Of a stretch of DNA of 34,485 nt, positions 8,048 to 17,110 are shown one piece after another. The notes beneath the pieces were generated by a model, which was not told the origin of the DNA, did not search any database, and saw only the letters and a list, made by a program, of their open reading frames with translations. The DNA comes from Sphingobacterium sp. (lineage in GTDB: Bacteria > Bacteroidota > Bacteroidia > Sphingobacteriales > Sphingobacteriaceae). Numbering within the stretch: the stretch's first letter is position 1; every line of letters starts with the position of its first letter. The position numbers and the translations under genes are program-made. The stretch lies in the NCBI GenBank assembly GCA_029239355.1, contig JAQZAZ010000043.1:1-34485 (forward strand), given 5' to 3'.

Positions 8048-9152
8048 GTCGAAGATCTGCCCATACCGGATAGTGATCGGATAGTTTTTGTTTAACGACC
8101 TGATAATTCATGACCTGAAATTGGGGGCTGGCAAAGATATAGTCAATTTGAAAAATTGGCAAAAGAGCATGATGGGTTACGCCCCACCCATTTCCTTTTT
8201 CTTTAAAGGCGTTATACATACCGCCTCCAATTAAATTAACCGAATAACTCATCGGTGTATCATTAAAATCACCAACGGCGACATAAGGATATTGACAGTC
8301 ATTCATATGCTTCTTTAGCGAATGCGCCTGTTCACTGCGCAGTTCAAAAGCATTTTTTAATTTTCGGCTCAGCCGACGTGTTGCAGTATTGTCGTCTTCA
8401 TTCTTATTGGATAGGTTTTGGATAAACTCCTTATCTTCATTCTGGAGGGCAAACGAGCGTAAATGGATATTATAAATGCGAATTAATGTATCCTGCTTTT
8501 TGATGTCCACATAACATATTCTATTGATGCCATAGTCGTTGTCACGAATAGTGCCCGAATCGTAAATGGGAAAACGTGATAAAACAGCCATGCCATAAGC
8601 TTCGTAGTCATTTTTGGAACTAGGTTCGAAAAAGAAATAGTCATACCCCAATTTATCCTTAAACTCTTCAGAGAATACGTGTTTTCCCTTGATTTTACTG
8701 ATGTATTCTTGAAAGCAGATGACGTCCGGTGAGATGCTATCAATAATACGGACTACATCAGCCTTAAAGCTTTTTTTTTCATCGTTGACCTTTTTGAATA
8801 GATGGGCATTGAAGGTCATCATGCGGAGTGTCCGTGTTTCAGGTGGAGCTGGCGGGTTTTCTTTACGGATGTTCCAATGTTTGGTCAGAAATGGCCAGCC
8901 GATTAAGATTGCTACCAACGAGAAAAGTGCGACCTTTCGTTTGCGAAGTAACCAGTAGCAGATAAAACCAATATTGACAAGAAGGAGAGGAAGATAACCT
9001 AATCCCAGAAATGCAATGGGCCAAAAAGATTTGGGGTTGATGAAGGTTGCCGCATAGCTCATGAGCAAAGCAATGATCGCAAGCATATTTGCCAGAAACA
9101 TTGTTTTGCTTATAAATCCCAGTTTTCTTCTTAAAAAAGTCCTTCTATCCAT
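8037..9152 (-). CDS. Membrane-anchored endonuclease/exonuclease/phosphatase family protein
   Basis: A 371-residue protein with three N-terminal membrane helices (about residues 15-95) followed by an EEP domain. The Mg-dependent hydrolase motifs are all present: TFNAHLF (Asn115), CFQEY (Glu149), YNIHLRS (His230), VAVGDFNDTP (Asp295 and Asn297), QIDYIF (Asp337) and SDHYPVW (Asp359, His360). Such domains cut phosphodiester or phosphomonoester bonds in nucleic acids, phosphoinositides or sphingomyelin; with a membrane anchor a lipid or extracellular nucleic acid is possible, but the substrate is unknown. ATG at 9152 overlaps the upstream rhomboid-like gene by eight bases (ATGGATAG), a typical coupling overlap. 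An in-frame ATG at 9200 would give a 56-base overlap and is less likely. It closes the mutL operon. Confidence 0.87.
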   Translation of the reverse strand: MDRRTFLRRKLGFISKTMFLANMLAIIALLMSYAATFINPKSFWPIAFLGLGYLPLLLVNIGFICYWLLRKRKVALFSLVAILIGWPFLTKHWNIRKENPPAPPETRTLRMMTFNAHLFKKVNDEKKSFKADVVRIIDSISPDVICFQEYISKIKGKHVFSEEFKDKLGYDYFFFEPSSKNDYEAYGMAVLSRFPIYDSGTIRDNDYGINRICYVDIKKQDTLIRIYNIHLRSFALQNEDKEFIQNLSNKNEDDNTATRRLSRKLKNAFELRSEQAHSLKKHMNDCQYPYVAVGDFNDTPMSYSVNLIGGGMYNAFKEKGNGWGVTHHALLPIFQIDYIFASPQFQVMNYQVVKQKLSDHYPVWADLRLKP

Positions 9153-10023
9153 CAACCTTGTCGCCACTATTGCTTGCTCTAAAGAGCGTTTCTTTTTCAT
9201 GGTGTGTCAGACTTTCATAACCAGATACTGAAATCTTGTCCAAGATGGCGTCAATTTCATCCTGATTTGGTAAGTCATAACGATGCTTCCGATTTGCCGG
9301 TATATTATTGCCTACAACAACTTTCATTTTTGCGGGCTTTTTTTGATTTTTCTGAAAAAGTGTGGACCAATCCATCCCTGATCTTAGTGCATAGGTAAAT
9401 GCCATTCCAAATAGCACTACTGCGAAATAAGAGATCGCTGCAGGTCTATTGCCAAGTGTGAAAAATAAAAATTCCAGTGCGAAATAGACAATGGCTAGGA
9501 TTTTTAGTTTAACGGTACCAAAAAGCAATAGCCTTAATTCGTAGTTCGGAACTAATGTGACAATTACCGCAAGAACAGCAGCCAACGGATGAGCGCCGCC
9601 CATGAGATGAAGGTTTGTGGGCGGCGGAATAAGGGTGCCAAAACCAACATAAAGGGCGCTGCTAAGGAGCCAAGATGCGATGTAAACAAAGAAAAATTGT
9701 CTGTTGTTTAAAAAGGTAAAGAATATCTGACCAACCCAATATAACCAAAGGCTGTCAAAAATCAAGGTTAAAAGCTGGACGTAGACAAAATTGGATGAGA
9801 TGAGGGACCAGGGTTGCGCTAAGAAATTTGAAAAATTGCTAGGCAAGCTCAAATGCTGTACAATTGGCTGTAAAAAGCTTTGTGAAACAAGTTTCAACTC
9901 AAAAAGTAGGTCCAGAAAATAGATGAGGACAAATAAGCACACCTGTATACTGATCACAACCGGAATCGGTGAGCCCGTTTTATACGTTTGCCTCCAAAAA
10001 TCTTTTAAACCAATGTTATTCAT
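9145..10023 (-). CDS. Rhomboid-fold membrane protein lacking catalytic residues (pseudoprotease)
   Basis: A 292-residue membrane protein with about six helices in the rhomboid layout, followed by a cytosolic tail (about 218-292) ending in the DEIDAILDKIS...LTHHEKETLFRAS motif often found on Bacteroidota rhomboids (DUF6576-like). Aligned by eye with the neighbouring rhomboid, the serine motif GASGAIYG becomes GGAHPLAA (Ser to Ala144), and the helix-6 motif HLAHVGGALFG becomes AISYFAVVLFG (catalytic His to Tyr199, glycine pairs lost). It should therefore be proteolytically dead. It begins 11 bases after the active rhomboid and overlaps the next gene by eight bases, so the three are co-expressed. 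Inactive rhomboids elsewhere bind clients or regulate partners; that role here is inference. Confidence 0.83.
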   Translation of the reverse strand: MNNIGLKDFWRQTYKTGSPIPVVISIQVCLFVLIYFLDLLFELKLVSQSFLQPIVQHLSLPSNFSNFLAQPWSLISSNFVYVQLLTLIFDSLWLYWVGQIFFTFLNNRQFFFVYIASWLLSSALYVGFGTLIPPPTNLHLMGGAHPLAAVLAVIVTLVPNYELRLLLFGTVKLKILAIVYFALEFLFFTLGNRPAAISYFAVVLFGMAFTYALRSGMDWSTLFQKNQKKPAKMKVVVGNNIPANRKHRYDLPNQDEIDAILDKISVSGYESLTHHEKETLFRASNSGDKVDG

Positions 10024-10034
10024 TACACATGCTA

Positions 10035-10721
10035 TTAATAAATTCCCTTTCTAACTTTCCAGAATTTGAGCAGCAAGTAACCGAATAGTGCCCCACCAAC
10101 GTGAGCCAAATGGGCTACCGAATCTCCCGGTCTAGATAAGCTCATATAGATCTCGATTAAGATAAATCCACCGATCATATATTTGGCCTTGACTGGTACA
10201 GGAATAAACAAAAATTGAAGCGGTATGTTTGGAAAAAGGTAAGCAAAAGCCAATAGAACGCCATAGATCGCTCCAGAGGCTCCTAGCATAGGTATGACAT
10301 ATGATAATGCTTCGTTACTGCCTGTATTTGCCAGGGAAATGATTTCATTTCCGCTCATACCGTGCAATGGAGCGAAAGAACCCGTAGCATGATAAAGTTG
10401 TATACCATTCACCGCTGTATAGAGAAACCAGGCGCCAATTCCCGAGATCATATAGAAATTTAAGAAGCGTTTCGGACCAAGCACTTGTTCAATCATAGGG
10501 CCAAACATGACAAGGGAGAACATATTGAAGAAAATATGTGTAATGTTGTTTTTGTCATGCATAAACATATGTGTGACCACCTGCCATATTTTGAAATAAG
10601 GCGAATCCGGATAATATACGGCAAGATAATCATATGCTATAGGTACAAATTGTGATCCAATATAAAATATAATATTGACGATCAGTAAATTCTTGATAAC
10701 GGGTGTCAATTGTTGAAACAT
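10035..10721 (-). CDS. Rhomboid family intramembrane serine protease
   Basis: A 228-residue, six-helix membrane protease that cuts transmembrane segments within the bilayer. The catalytic dyad is visible: Ser149 in GASGAIYG and His207 in HLAHVGGALFGY. The helix-2 motif THMFMHDKNNITHIFFNM carries the oxyanion-site His and Asn residues. The length is that of a minimal bacterial rhomboid. The loop HGMSGNE at about 120-126 mimics a GxSG motif but lies outside the expected helix. The gene starts 13 bases after mutL and is followed by its inactive paralogue, so it belongs to a mutL-headed operon. Substrates are unknown. Confidence 0.92.
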   Translation of the reverse strand: MFQQLTPVIKNLLIVNIIFYIGSQFVPIAYDYLAVYYPDSPYFKIWQVVTHMFMHDKNNITHIFFNMFSLVMFGPMIEQVLGPKRFLNFYMISGIGAWFLYTAVNGIQLYHATGSFAPLHGMSGNEIISLANTGSNEALSYVIPMLGASGAIYGVLLAFAYLFPNIPLQFLFIPVPVKAKYMIGGFILIEIYMSLSRPGDSVAHLAHVGGALFGYLLLKFWKVRKGIY

Positions 10722-10734
10722 ATAGTTTTATCTT

Positions 10735-12615
10735 CTAGTTTTTGCCAAATTTTTCTGCCAACTCCTGCAATGTAAACGTTACGATAACCGGGTTGCCATA
10801 GATGGAACTATTCGGTGACTGACAGGCAAAGAGCTTATCGACCAATTCTGCCATGGCTGTATTATCAAGTTGTGTGCCTGGCTTGATCGCTGCATTGCGG
10901 GCAAGGCTTTTTGCCAGATTTTCTCTTTTTGCAAGCTTATACTCGGATTGATTATTCTTATAATCTTCCAATATTTTTTCAATCATTTTTATTTCATCAA
11001 ACCCTGTTCCCAAGTCCGCCGGAATTCCGTCAATAATATAGGAATTTTTTCCAAATTCGCGAATCTGAAATCCCAAGCCATTGATGTCAACCAATAAATC
11101 TTTCATGAGCTCGTTATCCGAAGGGTTGAGATCTATCGTTTGCGGAAATAAACTCTGCTGGCTCAAGCCTTTATGCTGATCGAGTTGTGTGAGGAACTGC
11201 TCAAATAAAATGCGCTCGTGTGCGGCCTGTTGATCTATAAGGATAAAGCCTGAATGAATCTGAGAAACAATATACTTATTGTGTAGCTGAAAGAATAATT
11301 TAGAAGAGGCTTTATCTTCCATTTGTATGGCTTGGGGATGATCGGTCTCCAATTCCGAACGACTGTGCAATGGAAGTTGCACAGACTCTTCTTTTTCCAC
11401 GATCTCGTATAACGAATCCCAATTGCTTGGTATTCCCCCTGTTTTTTTTGCGAAGCCTTCAGCATAACTATCAGATCTGGAGTAGGACGATTTGGACTTG
11501 TCGGTATCAAAAGGGTTAAAGTCCGGATTGAAGGTCACTGTCGGAACAATAATTTCATCCAATGATTTCTTGGTAATCAGATTGGAGAAACTAGTCTCCT
11601 GTTCAAAATCCAATGAAGGCATGATGTTATATCGTCCCAATGATCTTTTCACTGCCGAACGGATGATGGCATAGATTGCTTTGTCATCCTCGTATTTGAT
11701 TTCGGTCTTTGTTGGGTGTACGTTGATATCGATACGGGCGGGATCTATATCAATAAACAGTACATAAAACGGAAAGGTCTCCGCTTGCATAATATCTTCG
11801 TATGCATTCATCACCGCATGGTGCAGATATGGATCGCGTACAAAGCGTTTATTAACAAAGAAAAATTGTTCGCCACGTGTTTTTTTTGCAAATTCAGGCT
11901 TACCTATAAAGCCCTCCACCTTAATAATGGATGTATCCTCTTCTACAGGGACGAGACGCTGGTTGTAATTGTTGCCAAAGATATGGACAATCCGTTGTTT
12001 CAGTGTCTCAGCAGGAAGGTGATAAATCTCATTTCCATCACTATGTAGCGAAAGGAAAATCTGTGGGTTAGACAAAGCGATCCGTTGAAATTCATCAATG
12101 ATATGACGCATTTCAACCGAATTGCTCTTCAAGAAGTTCCTGCGGGCAGGGATATTGTAAAAGAGATTTTTAACTAAAATATTTGTTCCAGCAGCGACAG
12201 CTTCTGGATATTGGTTGACAACTTTTGAGCCCTCTATTTCCACTACGGTGCCAAGCTCATCTTCGATACGGCGTGTTTTTAGTTCGACTTGTGCGATCGC
12301 AGCAATGGACGCCATCGCTTCGCCACGGAACCCCATGGTACGGATGGCAAATAAATCTTCAGCTTTTCTGATCTTTGAAGTCGCATGACGTTCAAAGCAG
12401 AGCCGAGCATCCGTTACGCTCATGCCGCAGCCATTATCAATGACTTGGATCAATGATTTACCTGCATCTTTAACAATAAGTTTTATTTTGTCAGCTCCAG
12501 CATCAATGGCATTCTCAATCAATTCTTTAATGGCAGACGCTGGTCGCTGCACCACTTCTCCCGCCGCAATCTGATTGGCAACATTATCTGGAAGTAATTG
12601 AATAATATCCGACAT
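10735..12615 (-). CDS. mutL: DNA mismatch repair protein MutL
   Basis: A 626-residue mismatch-repair ATPase that links MutS to strand removal. The GHKL ATPase domain is intact: KELIENAIDAG (about 30-40, Glu34 as general base), DNGCGM (60-65), FERHATSKI, and GFRGEAMASI (95-104). RFVRDPYLHHAV and NVHPTKTEIKY mark the transducer domain, then comes a variable linker and the C-terminal dimerisation domain. The endonuclease motif DQHA(X)2E(X)4E reads DQQAAHERILFE at 461-472, with His replaced by Gln, and the CPHGRP-type zinc motif reads CQSPNSSIYGNP. ATG at 12615 gives MSDIIQLLP; ATG at 12624 would lie upstream of the expected transcription start. It heads the operon with both rhomboids and the EEP protein. 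Confidence 0.97.
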   Translation of the reverse strand: MSDIIQLLPDNVANQIAAGEVVQRPASAIKELIENAIDAGADKIKLIVKDAGKSLIQVIDNGCGMSVTDARLCFERHATSKIRKAEDLFAIRTMGFRGEAMASIAAIAQVELKTRRIEDELGTVVEIEGSKVVNQYPEAVAAGTNILVKNLFYNIPARRNFLKSNSVEMRHIIDEFQRIALSNPQIFLSLHSDGNEIYHLPAETLKQRIVHIFGNNYNQRLVPVEEDTSIIKVEGFIGKPEFAKKTRGEQFFFVNKRFVRDPYLHHAVMNAYEDIMQAETFPFYVLFIDIDPARIDINVHPTKTEIKYEDDKAIYAIIRSAVKRSLGRYNIMPSLDFEQETSFSNLITKKSLDEIIVPTVTFNPDFNPFDTDKSKSSYSRSDSYAEGFAKKTGGIPSNWDSLYEIVEKEESVQLPLHSRSELETDHPQAIQMEDKASSKLFFQLHNKYIVSQIHSGFILIDQQAAHERILFEQFLTQLDQHKGLSQQSLFPQTIDLNPSDNELMKDLLVDINGLGFQIREFGKNSYIIDGIPADLGTGFDEIKMIEKILEDYKNNQSEYKLAKRENLAKSLARNAAIKPGTQLDNTAMAELVDKLFACQSPNSSIYGNPVIVTFTLQELAEKFGKN

Positions 12616-12621
12616 ATAATA

Positions 12622-12629
12622 CAAAGTTA
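12622..12629 (-). promoter_or_regulatory. Bacteroidota -7 element immediately before mutL
   Basis: The minus-strand octamer TAACTTTG is identical to the one before fumC and ends only seven bases before the mutL ATG at 12615. If functional, transcription would start at or within a few bases of the start codon, giving a leaderless or nearly leaderless message. No clear -33 TTG is present, so this could be a chance match. Confidence 0.4.
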
Positions 12630-12801
12630 CGAAAAACCTTTATGAAATCTGCTGCTTGCTATTGAGCCAAATCCGATGGGGAACAGGCAAAAGCAGGGAT
12701 TATTTAAAATGTGCGATCGGATGACATTCCGGGGCACATGATAATCCTGAGCTACACGAATACATGAGATTACAAGAATGTATAGTCTCCATACGGAGCA
12801 A

Positions 12802-15645
12802 CTATTTCATCTCTAATTTTAGGAAACGTGCGGTTTCGCTTTTCTTATTTTTAATTAAATTTTCTGGGGTCCCTTCAAATAATATCCGACCGCCCTCTTT
12901 TCCTCCTTCAGGACCGACATCAATCACCCAGTCGGCCGATTTGACAACATCCAGGTTGTGCTCGATAATCAACACGGTATTTCCTCGGTCGACCAATCGG
13001 TTGATTACGCCCATCAGGACATTAACGTCTTCAAAATGAAGTCCGGTTGTAGGTTCGTCTAGGATGTAAAATGTATTTCCGGTATCTTTTTTAGAAAGCT
13101 CAGTGGCAAGTTTTACCCGTTGTGCCTCTCCTCCGGACAAGGTTGTAGACGATTGACCTAAGGTAATATATCCTAAACCGACATCCTGCAATGTCTTGAT
13201 TTTTCTGTAAATACTTGGTACATTTTCAAAGAAATCGACGGCATCGTTGATGCTCATGTCGAGTACATCCGAGATGGATTTGCCTTTGTATCGCACCTCT
13301 AAAGTTTCTCGGTTGTAGCGCTTTCCATGGCATGTTTCACAAGGAACCTGCACATCCGGGAGGAAATTCATTTCAATGACTTTCAACCCCGCTCCCTGAC
13401 AGGTTTCACAACGCCCACCTTTGACATTGAACGAGAATCGCCCTGGTTTGTAGCCCCTGATTTTTGCTTCGGGAAGCTGAACAAACAAGGTACGTATATC
13501 AGAAAATACCCCTGTATACGTAGACGGGTTGGAACGTGGTGTACGGCCAATTGGGCTTTGGTCGATCTCGATCACTTTGTCAATATGTTCCAGGCCTTCG
13601 ATCTTTTTGAAAGGCAGTGGAGTCGCTTTGGCCCTGAAAAAATGTTTATTTAAAATGGGGTATAAGGTACCTGTAATCAAGCTGGACTTACCAGACCCCG
13701 AAACGCCCGATACCACGATCAGTTTCCCGAGGGGAAATGTTACAGTCAGGTTTTTTAGGTTATGCCCTGTAGCACCATGAATGGTCAGTGTTTTGTTGTT
13801 GCCTTCACGACGTCTCTCAGGGATTTTAACCTCTTTTTTCCCATTAAGATAAGCCGCGGTCAACGAATCTGATTTTAAGATCTCGTCAGGTTGCCCTTCC
13901 GCAACTACCGTCCCCCCATGAACGCCTGCAGCTGGTCCCATATCAATTACATAATCGGCATGCAGGATCATATCCTTATCATGTTCGACAACTAAAACCG
14001 AATTCCCTATATCACGCAGGTTTTTGAGTGCATTGATCAACCGTTCATTGTCGCGTTGATGGAGTCCGATACTCGGTTCATCCAAAATATAAAGTACATT
14101 GACCAGCTGTGAACCGATCTGAGTGGCTAGACGGATCCGTTGCGCTTCCCCTCCTGATAAGGTTTTTGCGGTACGGTCCAGTGTCAGGTAATTTAGGCCC
14201 ACATCCAATAGAAAGCCCAGCCGAGCCCTGATCTCCTTGAGTATTTCGGTCGCAATGACCAACTGACGCTCATCCAGTTTGTTTTCTACCTGATCAAACC
14301 ACTCTTTTAATGCCGAGATATCGAGGGTTGATAATTCATGGATATTCTTGTCTGCGATCTTAAAGTGCAATGATTCTTTCTTTAACCGCGCTCCTTCACA
14401 GGTTGGACAGGTAACTTTGGTTCTGAAATCATCTAATGAAGGCGCTTCATCCGAAGATTTTCCGGAAAACTCTTCCAGCATTTTAAAGATACCTTCGAAT
14501 TCGACCCGATATTCACGGGATCCGTAGCTCCCATAGGACACGGTGACAACAATGGGTTCTTCTTTATTGCCAAACAAGAGTTGGTCGATCTGTTCGTCGC
14601 TGAGTTTCTCCAACGGTGTTGTTACCGCAAAATCCAACTTTTTGGACACCGCTTTAAGCACCTCAAATGTCCAGTTCTCCCGTGTAGGCCCTAAGGGGGC
14701 CAGTCCACCTTTTTGAATGCTGAGTTTCTTATCGGGAATAACAGCGTTTTTATCAATTTCGAAGATATAGCCCAAGCCGTCACAGGTCGGACATGCACCA
14801 TATGGCGAGTTGAATGAGAATGTATTGGGTTGAGGTTCATCATAAGAGATCCCCGATTCCGCATCCATTAGATAACGGCTATAAAATTGCTCCTGATTAT
14901 CTTTGGTAGATACTTTAATAATACCTTTTGCCGTTTTCATGGCTTGCATTACCGAAGTCTGTAATCGTTTTTTGTCTTCACGCTCTATTTTCAAGCGATC
15001 AACAACAATTTCAATATCGTGAATCTTATAGCGGTCTACTTGCATTTTGGGGACAAGATCCAAGATTTCACCATCCACACGTACCTTAACATAACCCTGT
15101 TTACGAATTTGTTCGAAAAGCTCACGATAATGTCCTTTACGCCCTTTCACGACCGGAGCGAGGATATTGAGTGCTTGCCCATCAAATTCATCCAGAATAC
15201 GCTCGATTACCTGATCATCCGACATGCGCTCCATCTTTTTCCCGGTGACATAGGAGAAGGCTTCACCCGCCCGGGCAAACAAAAGGCGCATAAAATCATA
15301 TACCTCTGTAATGGTACCGACGGTTGACCTCGGATTTTTGCTTGTTGTCTTTTGTTCAATGGAAATCACCGGACTCAAACCTGATATCTTGTCGACATCA
15401 GGACGCTCCATACCACCCAAAAATTGGCGACTATAGGCACTGAAAGTTTCCATATACCGACGTTGACCTTCTGCATAAATGGTGTCAAAAGCCAAAGAAG
15501 ACTTTCCGCTACCACTCAAGCCGGTGATAACAACCAATTCATTTCTCGGAAAAGAAACATCTATATTTTTTAAATTGTGCGCGCGAGCACCAAATACTTG
15601 AACTTCACTCTGTTCGCCCAAATCTGGGCTTTTTTTTACTGCCAT
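12802..15645 (-). CDS. uvrA: Excinuclease ABC subunit A
   Basis: A 947-residue damage-recognition ATPase of nucleotide excision repair, which loads UvrB at lesions. It has two ABC cassettes: Walker A GLSGSGKSS at 42-50 and GVSGSGKSS at 647-655, with signatures LSGGEAQR at 496-503 and again near 840, each followed by LDEP Walker B boxes. The inserted zinc modules are present: C285/C288 paired with C413/C416, and C746/C749 paired with C769/C772. The UvrB-binding and insertion regions between residues 115 and 400 are full length, so this is the canonical UvrA, not the short UvrA2 type. It lies upstream of mutL on the same strand with 186 bases between them. No LexA-type site was recognised. Confidence 0.97.
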   Translation of the reverse strand: MAVKKSPDLGEQSEVQVFGARAHNLKNIDVSFPRNELVVITGLSGSGKSSLAFDTIYAEGQRRYMETFSAYSRQFLGGMERPDVDKISGLSPVISIEQKTTSKNPRSTVGTITEVYDFMRLLFARAGEAFSYVTGKKMERMSDDQVIERILDEFDGQALNILAPVVKGRKGHYRELFEQIRKQGYVKVRVDGEILDLVPKMQVDRYKIHDIEIVVDRLKIEREDKKRLQTSVMQAMKTAKGIIKVSTKDNQEQFYSRYLMDAESGISYDEPQPNTFSFNSPYGACPTCDGLGYIFEIDKNAVIPDKKLSIQKGGLAPLGPTRENWTFEVLKAVSKKLDFAVTTPLEKLSDEQIDQLLFGNKEEPIVVTVSYGSYGSREYRVEFEGIFKMLEEFSGKSSDEAPSLDDFRTKVTCPTCEGARLKKESLHFKIADKNIHELSTLDISALKEWFDQVENKLDERQLVIATEILKEIRARLGFLLDVGLNYLTLDRTAKTLSGGEAQRIRLATQIGSQLVNVLYILDEPSIGLHQRDNERLINALKNLRDIGNSVLVVEHDKDMILHADYVIDMGPAAGVHGGTVVAEGQPDEILKSDSLTAAYLNGKKEVKIPERRREGNNKTLTIHGATGHNLKNLTVTFPLGKLIVVSGVSGSGKSSLITGTLYPILNKHFFRAKATPLPFKKIEGLEHIDKVIEIDQSPIGRTPRSNPSTYTGVFSDIRTLFVQLPEAKIRGYKPGRFSFNVKGGRCETCQGAGLKVIEMNFLPDVQVPCETCHGKRYNRETLEVRYKGKSISDVLDMSINDAVDFFENVPSIYRKIKTLQDVGLGYITLGQSSTTLSGGEAQRVKLATELSKKDTGNTFYILDEPTTGLHFEDVNVLMGVINRLVDRGNTVLIIEHNLDVVKSADWVIDVGPEGGKEGGRILFEGTPENLIKNKKSETARFLKLEMK

Positions 15646-15973
15646 GAAAACTCCTTAAAATCCCTATTGAGGGATAAAATGCAAAACATGCAAAATTACA
15701 GATTTTAAAGGAATTATGCGAGGATATCTGACTTTTGGAATAAAATGTGATATAGATGTGATTTGAAGATCTCGTAATGAATGGATGAGGTAAGAAAGTT
15801 ACGAAGGTTATTGCTATCTTGTGATCGGCTAAGGTGGCTGTGACAACTTGTAAGCCCCTAAGTTTGTACAGGACCTAAAAAATAAAACATGGAGATACTT
15901 CGGTAAAGCGAAAATTTGCCGGATTAAAATCTTTGGTCCTTATTCTTTGTTCTACAATATCAACACAATAACA
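15646..15973 (+). other. Divergent intergenic region between uvrA and the ten-helix membrane protein gene
   Basis: About 330 bases without a gene. On the minus strand TAATTTTG (15698-15691) fits the Bacteroidota -7 consensus and could serve uvrA with a leader of about 40 bases. On the plus strand TAAGTTTG (15859-15866) fits it for the membrane protein gene, with a leader of about 100 bases. Neither has a convincing -33 TTG. No riboswitch, tRNA or strong hairpin was seen. Confidence 0.4.
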
Positions 15974-17029
15974 ATGCGAAAATACGATGTCAGCAAACAG
16001 GAGAAACAATCCATCGAAGATATTGTCCAATTTTGGAAAAAGGAGAAGCTATTGGATGAACAAAAAGCCAACGAACTCATGGATAGCCTAGATGTTAAAA
16101 GCTTTGATTGGGGCCAACTGGCGCGGTATGCTTTTTGGATTGCATTAGCATCCTTGGTATTTGCTGTTTTTTCGCTGTTTACGGATGCATCTTTCCTTGC
16201 CTTTGTGGACAGCCTTTACGAAGCCCCAAATATTTTATTTTGTTTCTTTTTTGCTGCGGTCGCTGTACTTTTTTACACACTGGGTTTTCGTTATAAAAAG
16301 CGTTATCCATATAAGAATCTTTCCACGGAGACCATGATGTTGATTGGTGTATTTGGAACAGCCGCCTGCATTGGTTTTATGGGCAAGGTCTTGGATAAAG
16401 ATACCATGCATTATTCCCTCTTATTTTTACTTTCGGTCGCGATATACGGCGTGCTTGCGGTCAAATTGGACAGTAAGTTGATCTGGACTTTTATGCTCTT
16501 GGCGCTAGGCGTTTGGTTTGCCACTGAGACAGCTTATCACAGCAATTGGGGATTTAAATTCTGGGGAATGAATTATCCCTTACGTTTTACGATTTTCGGT
16601 GCTATAATCACGGCGGCAGCAGTTTGGCTACAGCCACGCTTTGAACGTTTACAGATATTTCAACCGGTCAGTTATATCATTGGGTTGATTTACCTTATGG
16701 TTTCTTTGTGGACACTGTCTATCTTTGGCAACTATTCGGATTTTTATGAGTGGACTACAGTACGTCAGTATCACATGTTTTATTGGGGGATTCTATCCAC
16801 TGCGGTGTCAGCGTTTCTTGTGATTTATGGGTTAAAAGCGAAGGATAATGTTACCCGCGAGGTAGGTTTTGTGTTTTTGGTATTGAATATTTATACGCGC
16901 TATGTGGAGTATTTGTGGGATAATATCAATAGAGCAGTCTTTTTCCTGATTCTTGCAGTTTCCTTTTGGTTTGTTGGCCGTTGGGCAGAGAAGCTATGGA
17001 ACAGACGAAAAGAAGAGTTTGAAGGATAA
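15974..17029 (+). CDS. Multi-pass membrane protein, DUF2157-like
   Basis: A 351-residue protein with a charged cytosolic N-terminus (about residues 1-45, QEKQSIEDIVQFWKKEKLLDEQKANELMDSL) followed by about ten membrane helices and a short basic/acidic tail. A small helical head that looks like a domain for sensing or binding, then a long hydrophobic bundle, is the layout of the DUF2157 group, whose function is not known; membership is inferred from layout and not certain. No catalytic motif is visible. ATG at 15974 (MRKYDVSKQEK) is preferred over the in-frame start at 15947, which adds nine residues. It is flanked by uvrA in the divergent direction and the response regulator gene in the convergent direction, so it is a single-gene unit. 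Confidence 0.72.
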   Translation: MRKYDVSKQEKQSIEDIVQFWKKEKLLDEQKANELMDSLDVKSFDWGQLARYAFWIALASLVFAVFSLFTDASFLAFVDSLYEAPNILFCFFFAAVAVLFYTLGFRYKKRYPYKNLSTETMMLIGVFGTAACIGFMGKVLDKDTMHYSLLFLLSVAIYGVLAVKLDSKLIWTFMLLALGVWFATETAYHSNWGFKFWGMNYPLRFTIFGAIITAAAVWLQPRFERLQIFQPVSYIIGLIYLMVSLWTLSIFGNYSDFYEWTTVRQYHMFYWGILSTAVSAFLVIYGLKAKDNVTREVGFVFLVLNIYTRYVEYLWDNINRAVFFLILAVSFWFVGRWAEKLWNRRKEEFEG

Positions 17030-17110
17030 ACATCGGGTAGATTCGCTTAGGCAACGGGTATCAAAAGCGTAAGGTGCTATACGGCAATAGCGACTTCCGG
17101 TATGAGGATT

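Noticed and set aside
10392..10412. Rhomboid active site at HGMSGNE in the active rhomboid
   Set aside because: It resembles GxSG, but the true helix-4 motif GASGAIYG and its His partner lie further along, in the right spacing.
11716..12048. Plus-strand 110-codon open frame opposite mutL
   Set aside because: It lies wholly within a certain mutL coding region and shows no recognisable motif.
15019..15327. Plus-strand 102-codon open frame opposite uvrA
   Set aside because: Antisense to the 5' half of uvrA, without a promoter or any domain.
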